A DNA stretch of 64,000 nucleotides from CAZDDB01 sp963843285. GTDB taxonomy: Bacteria > Acidobacteriota > HRBIN11 > JAKEFK01. The DNA lies in assembly GCA_963843285.1 (NCBI GenBank), contig CAWJJO010000015.1, positions 27,488 through 91,487 of the forward strand. The letters run 5' to 3'. Under the pieces are notes generated by a model. The model was not told the origin of the DNA and ran no database searches. It worked only from the letters and a program-made list of their open reading frames with translations. Made by a program: the position numbers and the translations under genes. Shown one piece after another: positions 57,841-64,000 of the stretch (the first letter of the stretch is position 1; each line of letters opens with the position of its first letter).

Positions 57841-58458
57841 ATGGAATTCTTTATGCATCTGTCCAGATCGTATTTAATCGAAGGAAGAGCGGTTCTGGTG
57901 TTCGATAAGGTGCTTTCAGTGCACTCTCTCCGGAATTTGAATAAGGAATTACATCTGAGTCATTATCAACGTAACCGTTATGCCAGGGATCGTGCTTACA
58001 TGGAATTCCACTGTCTTCTATCGAAGAAATTTTTGAGCAAATACGGCTTACACCAAGAAATCTCTTCGTTACTGAAGACATATTTTCCTAACTTCCAGCT
58101 GAAGCTTGAAAGGATATCGGCTAAGGCAAATTTGTTTGGCGATGCGACCTTTCCTCACACGGACGGCGATAACAGTTTAGTTACTGCTCTTCTATACTGT
58201 AACGAAAACTGGAACGCGGATTGGGGTGGAGAAACTGTTTTTTTCTATCGTTCACTCGATGCGGCCCTTGCTATTTCCGTTCAGCCTTCAAGACTAATCT
58301 TGTTTGAAGGTAAGATTCCGCATAGGACAGGCGTACCTCAAAAGAATTTTCTTGGATCCAGAATCGGGTTACAGGTACGATTTACAGGAAAGCAGTTGGC
58401 AAGGAAAAACGGTAAGCTTATGGAGCTTGAGAAGCAAGGACGAATCATTCATCTGTAG
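57841..58458 (+). CDS. 2-oxoglutarate/Fe(II) oxygenase, prolyl-4-hydroxylase-like
   Basis: 205 aa. The iron ligands are visible as the HxD of ATFPHTDGDNSLVTALLYC and the distal His of EGKIPHRTGVPQ. The downstream Arg (GSRIGLQVRF) would bind 2-oxoglutarate. WNADWGGETVFF is typical of this group. It would hydroxylate a peptide, amino acid or natural product; the substrate is unknown. Met5 (57853) is an alternative start, and no ribosome binding site is clear. Confidence 0.82.
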   Translation: MEFFMHLSRSYLIEGRAVLVFDKVLSVHSLRNLNKELHLSHYQRNRYARDRAYMEFHCLLSKKFLSKYGLHQEISSLLKTYFPNFQLKLERISAKANLFGDATFPHTDGDNSLVTALLYCNENWNADWGGETVFFYRSLDAALAISVQPSRLILFEGKIPHRTGVPQKNFLGSRIGLQVRFTGKQLARKNGKLMELEKQGRIIHL

Positions 58459-58588
58459 AACTGCCGACCTTAAGAACTTGGACTTGATTTTTTTCAAGCA
58501 GTCTTTCCTCTTGAATGTCTGTAGATCTTTCCCGCAAAGGATAATAGCTCCGTAAAAAGCGGCTTCGGTAGAACATTCCGATGTATTC

Positions 58589-59350
58589 TTACCTCTTTCG
58601 CGGCTGCATGAGATCTCTGATGAAGCGCGATGGATTTTGAATGAGCCTGCTATAAAGTCCTTTCTCTATCCTGGCGTGCGAAGTTTGCGGGATCCTGTAA
58701 CGAAGGTAGCCGGAGCGGAGCACCCGCGAGTTAGGCACGCGTGAGCCGCAGGAATGGTGGTAGAACAGGTTATGATATATGGCCGCAAAAAGCGGATGAG
58801 GGTTATAAACGTTGCTTCGCAAAAGCGGGAAACACTTTCCCAGGGGAATGGCCGTCCCAGGGTCCCAGGCTCCAAAGCCCAGGAGATTCTTGGTCGTTTT
58901 TGGCTTGAAGTCAATTGCCGGGTCATGGATACCCTCGCCTTTGATGAAAAATGCGCAGGGGTGCGGAAACAAATCCAGATTCTCAGTGCGTATGGGGGCC
59001 GCCATCTTCCATCCTCCGACTTCCATTTGGGATGTCAGCATGTTTATCCACCCCCTGGTGACCGGGAAACAATCGCTGTCTAATATAAGATAGTAGCGGT
59101 AGGGGTGTTTCCTGAAATAGGATAATATTTTATTCAGGGCGTTCGCATGGGGATTGCGATTTCCTTCCCATTGTGCGGTCGAATATCCAATGACCTTCAC
59201 TTCTGAGAACAGACCGGGATCAGCATTGTTGAGGTAAGCTACATAATCGAAAGAGTCAGTCGTCATTTTCAGAAACCGACACTGTAGCTTCAACCAGACC
59301 TTGTTTCTCACAGTCGGACCGAAAACGCTGCCCACCAGGAGCGGTTTCAT
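58589..59350 (-). CDS. Glycosyltransferase-like protein
   Basis: 253 aa. A GT-A-like core carries the metal motif in YRYYLILDSDCFPVTRGW, preceded by NPHANALNKILSYFRKHPYR. The N-terminus (PLLVGSVFGPTVRNKVWLKL) fits the first strand of such folds. The exact family and substrate are not recognised. It converges on the 2OG-oxygenase gene. With the sulfotransferase it suggests modification of a surface glycan. Confidence 0.6.
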   Translation of the reverse strand: MKPLLVGSVFGPTVRNKVWLKLQCRFLKMTTDSFDYVAYLNNADPGLFSEVKVIGYSTAQWEGNRNPHANALNKILSYFRKHPYRYYLILDSDCFPVTRGWINMLTSQMEVGGWKMAAPIRTENLDLFPHPCAFFIKGEGIHDPAIDFKPKTTKNLLGFGAWDPGTAIPLGKCFPLLRSNVYNPHPLFAAIYHNLFYHHSCGSRVPNSRVLRSGYLRYRIPQTSHARIEKGLYSRLIQNPSRFIRDLMQPRKR

Positions 59351-59879
59351 GCCTTTAAGTGACCCCGGATGTCATTCGATGTTGTAGAATACCCCTATCT
59401 TCGCGGGGAGTTTAACGGCAGAAGCGCCTCTTGTCAATACCCTGTACTCGTTCGGTACATATAAGACAAGCAGGGGGTTAATTTTTCTTTCTTTTTCGGT
59501 GTTCCATGCCGAAGCGTTGCGGCACGATGCAGGATTTGCCGTCAGGTATCGCGAAACACCGCAATTCTCCACTTATTACCTTGTCTTTTAACACGCGTGA
59601 GGGTTTACTCTCCGATGAAAAGCTATGACATCAAGTCGACCGAGAAAGAAGAAGACTGCTGTCGAGATACTAAATGAAGTGAACATAATCGACACATAGA
59701 TGAATTTGAGCTCAGGTCGTTACTATTTTTTAATTTAGGAATAGGATCCAGTTCCATTGAAAAATGAAAATGGGGACTTAGCAAAAAATAGTGTAATATC
59801 ATAGCAAGCTCTTTTTTAACAGTTTTGGTCACATTTTGAACTTTCCAAAAATGTGCGTCTCTAAGTTATTGATAATCAA
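59351..59879. other. Right end of element A, no recognisable gene
   Basis: About 530 nt upstream of the glycosyltransferase. A 66-codon minus-strand ORF (59372-59572) has some protein-like sequence near its end (VLYVPNEYRVLTRGASAVKL) but no family match I can name. TTGGTCAC occurs at 59825-59832, 55 nt before the next tRNA fragment. Confidence 0.4.
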
Positions 59880-59918
59880 GGCCCTGTAGCTCAGATGGAT
59901 AGAGCAGCGGTTTCCTAA
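59880..59918 (+). pseudogene. 5' half of tRNA-Arg(CCU), copy 2
   Basis: 39 nt identical to the complete tRNA's 5' half, ending TTTCCTAA in the anticodon loop. The following bases TACGGTGGCCATTTTCGC resemble those after copy 1 (CACGCTGGCCGTTTTTGC), not the tRNA 3' half. It is interpreted as the junction between elements A and B. Confidence 0.85.
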
Positions 59919-59978
59919 TACGGTGGCCATTTTCGCTGCTCCTCGGAATTCTCACCATCCCAAAGACTTACGGATTTC

Positions 59979-60044
59979 GTGACCAATACCACGTGCTACG
60001 TTTTGCCATGGTCTGCTACGGGTTTTGGTCACAGTTTTGGCAAC
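59979..60044. other. Inverted-arm site of element B (left end)
   Basis: GTGACCAA (59979-59986), TTGGTCAC (60025-60032) and TTTTGGCAAC (60035-60044), spaced from the tRNA fragment exactly as in element A. The remaining bases up to the kinase start at 60292 hold nothing I recognise. Confidence 0.5.
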
Positions 60045-60291
60045 ATGCTCGAAGGGTTTTCAGAAGGATCTTGCGAGCCATCATTTGGATTTCTTCCAAT
60101 GCTTCGGGCATTCGTTCCGGTGTCTGGTTCTGCCCAGTCTTCTAACTGTATTCCCCAATCGATGATCTGAACGCAATCTTTGAGTTTTCTTTTGCCAAAT
60201 TCTTTACAATGTCCAAATTAAACAGCGCAAACATAAGAGCCAGAGTTTTTGTAGATTCTGAACAACCTGCGATATAGTTTTAATCATCGCA

Positions 60292-62727
60292 ATGGACCGC
60301 ATCTTGATCGGTGAAACAGTTTCCCATTACCGCATTCTTAAGAAACTCGGTGGTGGCGGCATGGGTGTAGTGTATGAGGCAGAGGATTTGGAGCTCGGCC
60401 GTCATGTAGCCCTGAAATTCATTCCAGATGAACTTGTCGAAAGTCCCGAAGCTCTGGAAAGATTTAAGCGGGAAGCCCAGTCTGCTTCCGCACTAAACCA
60501 TCCAAACATCTGCACGATTCATGAGATAGGCCGACATGAAGGTCGTCCGTTCATCGTGATGGAGATGATGGAAGGACAGACATTGAAGTACCGCATCGGT
60601 GGAAAACCGATGGTAATGGAACAGGTGCTGGAATTAGGAGCGCAGATTGTCGATGCTCTGGATGTAGCTCACTCCAAAGGAATCATCCATCGTGACATCA
60701 AGCCGGCAAATATCTTTGTTACCAATCGCGGCCAGGCCAAGATTCTGGACTTCGGTCTCGCTAAGCTCGCGGCACTACCACACACTATTGAAACGCCAGA
60801 GGTTTCTACCTTTCAGACGGAAGCACCCGAATCTCTTACCAACCCGGGTATGACGGTTGGAACGATTGCCTACATGTCGCCCGAGCAAGCTCGTGGTGAG
60901 GAGCTCGATACGCGCACGGATCTTTTCTCCTTTGGTGCCGTGCTCTACGAAATGGCGACGGGCCGTCAGGCATTTTCCGGAAATACGACTGCGGTTATTT
61001 TTGAATCTCTTCTCACCAAAGCTCAAGCTTCACCGATGCGTTTGAACCCTGAGCTGCCGCAGGAGCTGGATAGGATAATCAACAAGACGCTGGAGAAAGA
61101 CCGTGACATCCGATATCAAAGCGCAGCAGAACTGCGAGCGGATTTGAAGCGGCTGAGACGTGACATCGATTCAGGCCGATCTGCCGTCAGCCCAATTGCG
61201 CAGGGTACAGTCAGCGGAGATTCATCAACTGCTCTCATCAAAAAACCATTCTCTGTCTCCCGCAATTGGCGATTCGCTTTGGTGGGTCTGGGGATTGCAC
61301 TCATTGCTGCCGGCTTTGGAATCTACCTGAGAAGTAGTCGCGGCCAGACCATCCGGTCTCTTGCTGTCTTGCCTTTCATCAATGAGAATTCCGATCCCAA
61401 AATGGAATACCTCAGTGACGGCATTACCGAAAGCACAATCAATGCCCTCTCTCAACTCCCCCAGCTGCGGGTGATGGCACGCGGCACGGTATTCACGTAT
61501 AAAGGCAAGCAAGTTGATCCACGAAAAGTCGGACGAGACTTGAACGTAGACGCTGTGGTTACAGGCAGCATCAATCGGCAGGCGGATATGTTGGTCATTC
61601 ATGCAGATCTGGTAAAGGTGTCGGATGGTACCCAGCTTTGGGGTGAACAGTACAATCGCAAACTTTCCGATATTCTTGCAGTGCAATCGGATATTTCCAA
61701 AGAGATCTCCGGCCAATTGCGCTTAAAGTTAACCGGAGAACAGGATAATCGCTTGACCAAACATTATACGGAGAATCCTGAAGCCTATCAGTTGTATCTT
61801 CAGGGGCGCTATTATTGGAATAAGCGTAGTCCTGACGGGATGAAAAAATCCGTCGAATATTTTCAACAAGCAACCGAAAAGGATCCAAACTACGCTCTGG
61901 CGTACACTGGATTATCAGACGGCTATGCAACGCTTGCTTTTTACAACTTTGTTCCGCCTCAGGAAGCATACCGAAAAGCAAAGGAAACCGCGCTGAAAGC
62001 GATAGAGCTGGACGATACTCTCGCCGAAGCTCATACTTCGCTGGCTTCCATCAAGGAAGATGTGGACTGGGATTGGCAAGGCGCGGAAAAGGAATACAAG
62101 CGTGCGATCGAACTGAACCCGAACTACGCGACAGCACACCACTGGTATTCGATCTATTTATCTAAATGTGGACGATGGGAGGAAGCCATTTCACAAATAA
62201 AAAAGGCTCAGGAACTGGATCCTTTCTCCCTTGTAATAAATAACAATGTTGCAGGGCGCCTTCTTGAGGCCGGCAGAGATGACGAGGGGATGGAACAATG
62301 TCGGAAAACAATCGAGCTAGATCCGAACTATTGGCAGGGCCATGATTTCTTGGGCAACGCTTACAGAAATAAAAAGATGTACGAAAAGGCTATACCCGAG
62401 TATCAGAAGTCTTTGGATCTGACCGGAGATCGAAAAGGGTATCTGGCGAAAGTGGGGTTTGTCTATGCCGCGTGGGGAAAGCGGGACGATGCGGAAAAGA
62501 CGCTAAACGAGCTGATGCAACTTTCCAAGAAGGAATATGTGCCTGGTACCGAAATTGCAGCAATCTATGCAGGGCTAGGAGAAAAGGATCAGGCGTTTCG
62601 GTGGCTCGAAACTGCATACCAATCGCACGGCAGGGAGATTCTCTATATCAAGTCCGACCGAAAATTTGACAATCTTCGCTCAGACCCTCGTTATGCGGAT
62701 CTCCTTCATCGCATCGGACTTCAGTAA
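60292..62727 (+). CDS. Ser/Thr protein kinase with FlgO-like and TPR domains (element B cargo)
   Basis: 811 aa. The kinase domain (about 12-290) has KLGGGGMGVVYEAED, GIIHRDIKPANIFV, DFGLAKL and GTIAYMSPEQARGEELDTRT. The TM helix is at about 327-345 (WRFALVGLGIALIAAGFGIY). A FlgO-like domain (SLAVLPFINENSDPKMEYLS) and TPRs (KDPNYALAYTGLSDGYATL, LNPNYATAHHWYSIYLSKCG) follow. Its kinase head is closer to that of 23318-25990 than to the tandem pair, whereas its sensor resembles 43713-46055, suggesting a mosaic of modules. Confidence 0.92.
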   Translation: MDRILIGETVSHYRILKKLGGGGMGVVYEAEDLELGRHVALKFIPDELVESPEALERFKREAQSASALNHPNICTIHEIGRHEGRPFIVMEMMEGQTLKYRIGGKPMVMEQVLELGAQIVDALDVAHSKGIIHRDIKPANIFVTNRGQAKILDFGLAKLAALPHTIETPEVSTFQTEAPESLTNPGMTVGTIAYMSPEQARGEELDTRTDLFSFGAVLYEMATGRQAFSGNTTAVIFESLLTKAQASPMRLNPELPQELDRIINKTLEKDRDIRYQSAAELRADLKRLRRDIDSGRSAVSPIAQGTVSGDSSTALIKKPFSVSRNWRFALVGLGIALIAAGFGIYLRSSRGQTIRSLAVLPFINENSDPKMEYLSDGITESTINALSQLPQLRVMARGTVFTYKGKQVDPRKVGRDLNVDAVVTGSINRQADMLVIHADLVKVSDGTQLWGEQYNRKLSDILAVQSDISKEISGQLRLKLTGEQDNRLTKHYTENPEAYQLYLQGRYYWNKRSPDGMKKSVEYFQQATEKDPNYALAYTGLSDGYATLAFYNFVPPQEAYRKAKETALKAIELDDTLAEAHTSLASIKEDVDWDWQGAEKEYKRAIELNPNYATAHHWYSIYLSKCGRWEEAISQIKKAQELDPFSLVINNNVAGRLLEAGRDDEGMEQCRKTIELDPNYWQGHDFLGNAYRNKKMYEKAIPEYQKSLDLTGDRKGYLAKVGFVYAAWGKRDDAEKTLNELMQLSKKEYVPGTEIAAIYAGLGEKDQAFRWLETAYQSHGREILYIKSDRKFDNLRSDPRYADLLHRIGLQ

Positions 62728-62963
62728 GCTTATTGCCTCGCATTGGTCATCGCAAAGTCGTACCCTTACAAGAGCAGAGATTGATCACTTCAAAATATTC
62801 CACATGAGCCGATCCTGTCGTTTGCTACGGCAGGTGATTTCTCAAACTGGAATCCCATGTTCACGCATTGAATGCCTCGGGAACTTTTCGTGTGGTCCTT
62901 ACGAGAAATTTTCTTCGCGCGGCAAGTAAAAATCGTTATCATCATAATCATAGCGAGGCGAAA

Positions 62964-63638
62964 ATGATCACAATTGGGAATACTCCGTTAGTGAAACTGC
63001 AACAAATTAACGAACCGGGCTGCGCCGAAATTTTCGTGAAGTATGAAGGCACCAATCCAACCGGAAGCATGAAAGATCGAATGGCACTTTCGATGATTGA
63101 AGGAGCCGAAAAGAGGGGCCAATTGAAACTCGGTGGAACCGTCGTTGAATATACGGGTGGTAGCACCGGCAGTTCGCTAGCAATGGTCTGCGCCGCGAAA
63201 GAATACAAGGCGCATTTCGTTTCATCCGATGCTTTTGCGGAAGAAAAGCTTCAGAACATGCGCGCGTTTGGAGCGAAACTGGATATCATTCCTAGCGAGA
63301 ATATGAAGATCACAGCAAAGTTGATCGAATCGATCATCGCAAGAGCGAGAGAACTCAGCAAAGCGCCCAATGCTTTCTGGACCGATCAGTTCAACAACGT
63401 GGACAACCGAAATGCGTATCACAAAATGGCGCACGAAATCATAGATGTGATGGGAAAGGACATCGATGAATTCATCATGGGATCCGGAACAGGCGGATGC
63501 TTTTCGGGAAATGCAGAAGTGCTCAAGCTAGAAATTCCAAGGATCCGTTGCATTATCCTTGAACCATCGGGTGTGCGGGCGCTTTCAGGCGTAGGGACGC
63601 ATTCCCTTCTCCTGGTAATGAAAGTAAAGCCTGCCTAG
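62964..63638 (+). pseudogene. Truncated cysteine synthase-like PLP enzyme
   Basis: 224 aa from ATG 62964. It has the PLP lysine in TNPTGSMKDRMALSMIEGAE, the substrate loop EYTGGSTGSSLAMV and the phosphate-binding GSGTGGCFSGNAEVL. After IILEPSGVRALSG the frame runs into unrelated sequence (THSLLLVMKVKPA) and stops. Complete enzymes are about 300 aa and continue to the GIGxGFVP segment and a C-terminal Ser/Thr that contacts PLP. It is therefore probably inactive. Confidence 0.7.
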
Positions 63639-63810
63639 CGAGCCGCATCAAACAAGTCGGAATCGAAGAAAAACAAAAAGGTATTTTAAGTTTCGAGAGA
63701 TAATGCGTACTATAATTAAAATTGGCTTTTTTCAATCAGCTTTTGGTCACAGTTTTGGCAACAAGTCCAAATTTCTGAAAACTGATGGTCAGTAAATTAT
63801 TGAGAATAAA
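63639..63810. other. Right end of element B
   Basis: A non-coding stretch with a TATAAT at 63711-63716, TTTTGGTCACAGTTTTGGCA at 63741-63760 and an AT-rich leader directly before the tRNA. If insertion occurred as proposed, this element sequence now provides the promoter region of the functional tRNA-Arg. Confidence 0.4.
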
Positions 63811-63884
63811 GGCCCTGTAGCTCAGATGGATAGAGCAGCGGTTTCCTAAACCGTGTGTCGGCGGTTCGACTCCGTCCAGGGCCA
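63811..63884 (+). tRNA. tRNA-Arg (anticodon CCU)
   Basis: 74 nt. Acceptor GGCCCTG pairs with CAGGGCC, the D arm is GCTC..GAGC, and the anticodon stem GCGGT/ACCGT encloses TTCCTAA (anticodon CCU). The T arm is GGCGGTTCGACTCCGTC. CCA is not encoded. Its first 39 nt are duplicated at 53826 and 59880. tRNA-Arg(CCU) is a common target of site-specific integrases. Confidence 0.95.
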
Positions 63885-63922
63885 CTTTTATTTTCAATAA
63901 CTTACGGCGTTGACTTGAAAAT

Positions 63923-63961
63923 CCGTGAGTCACCGTTGACCTATTTTCCCAAGACTCACGG
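63923..63961 (+). terminator. Possible terminator-like hairpin after tRNA-Arg
   Basis: CCGTGAGTC (63923-63931) and GACTCACGG (63953-63961) form a 9-bp stem 39 nt after the tRNA. It is followed by TTTCT, a weak T-run. ACTTACGG, also found after both tRNA fragments, occurs at 63900-63907. Confidence 0.35.
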
Positions 63962-64000
63962 TTTCTAAAACCGCGTAGAAACGTTTGACGTCCTAAATGC

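Larger units (their letters stand above)
53826..59879. mobile_element. Element A: integrative unit in tRNA-Arg(CCU)
   Basis: About 6.05 kb bounded by direct 39-nt copies of the tRNA-Arg 5' half (53826-53864 and 59880-59918). The left end carries ACTTACGG, GTGACCAA and TTGGTCAC at 48, 61 and 107 nt after the repeat; the right end carries TTGGTCAC 55 nt before the next copy. Cargo: ArsR, quinone-reductase-like, PQQ-propeller remnant, sulfotransferase, decayed kinase/propeller tail, 2OG oxygenase, glycosyltransferase. No recombinase gene was seen. Confidence 0.6.
59880..63810. mobile_element. Element B: second integrative unit in tRNA-Arg(CCU)
   Basis: About 3.93 kb between the second 39-nt tRNA fragment (59880-59918) and the complete tRNA-Arg (63811). 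The left end repeats ACTTACGG, GTGACCAA and TTGGTCAC at the same 48, 61 and 107 nt distances as element A. The right end has TTGGTCAC 68 nt before the tRNA. Cargo: one TPR kinase and a truncated cysteine-synthase-like gene. No recombinase gene was seen. Confidence 0.6.

Noticed and set aside
57629..57877. 82-codon ORF before the 2OG oxygenase
   Set aside because: No recognisable features, no ribosome binding site, and it overlaps the oxygenase start; left as unsupported.
53826..63884. CRISPR array or phage genome as explanation for the direct repeats
   Set aside because: The three repeats are kilobases apart, are a tRNA 5' half, and no cas, capsid, portal or terminase gene is present.
63736..63933. 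Minus-strand ORF over tRNA-Arg (DGVEPPTHGLGNRCSIHLS)
   Set aside because: Antisense translation of the tRNA and its flanks; no family support.

Overview
This 64 kb bacterial window has moderate GC, a high density of genes and many short palindromic repeats between genes. Five large Ser/Thr protein kinases of the Hanks type carry C-terminal TolB/PD40 propellers or FlgO-like plus TPR sensors. Together with an M61 peptidase, PD40 proteins, several DinB proteins and many dispersed repeats, they suggest a soil-type Acidobacteriota or a relative. That placement is an inference from gene content; no rRNA gene is present.

Layout. 1-6.5 kb: a propeller protein cut by the window edge, an FKBP isomerase, a Tat-exported flavin amine oxidase, and an NtrC-type kinase/regulator pair. 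6.5-13.4 kb: a coherent quaternary-amine (glycine-betaine-like) demethylation module, with a sarcosine-oxidase-like enzyme, a betaine-homocysteine methyltransferase-like enzyme, a Rieske oxygenase, an MFS carrier, an IclR regulator and PurU. Matching palindromes lie in front of the Rieske gene and across the iclR start. 13.5-23.1 kb: housekeeping genes (HtrA, adenosine deaminase family, HisC, RsuA/RluB, ScpB, SirB1-like, MerR, two tRNA-Pro, acylphosphatase, Apt, TrmO, ProC). 23.3-43.7 kb: a kinase/propeller protein, an M61 peptidase, gene remnants, DUF488, a methyltransferase, an HMGL-like lyase, adenylate kinase beside a two-domain polyphosphate:AMP phosphotransferase, three DinB genes, a pirin/MarR pair with two identical operators, and a secreted peptidase/sialidase-like pair. 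43.7-53.6 kb: three TPR kinases on the minus strand. Two of them are tandem paralogues whose kinase halves are almost identical while their sensor halves have diverged.

53.8-63.9 kb: the most unusual part. The first 39 nt of a tRNA-Arg(CCU) gene occur three times in direct orientation, at 53826, 59880 and 63811, and only the last copy is a complete tRNA. The two intervals (about 6.1 and 3.9 kb) look like tandem integrative elements that recombined in the anticodon loop. Both have the same end architecture, with identically spaced GTGACCAA and TTGGTCAC sites. I see no integrase gene in either. Cargo includes an ArsR regulator, a quinone-reductase-like enzyme, a sulfotransferase, a 2OG-Fe(II) oxygenase, a glycosyltransferase, a kinase and several truncated genes.

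Throughout the window at least ten families of intergenic palindromic repeats are visible. Several supply the stop codon and last residues of the adjoining gene, so they have shaped gene ends.
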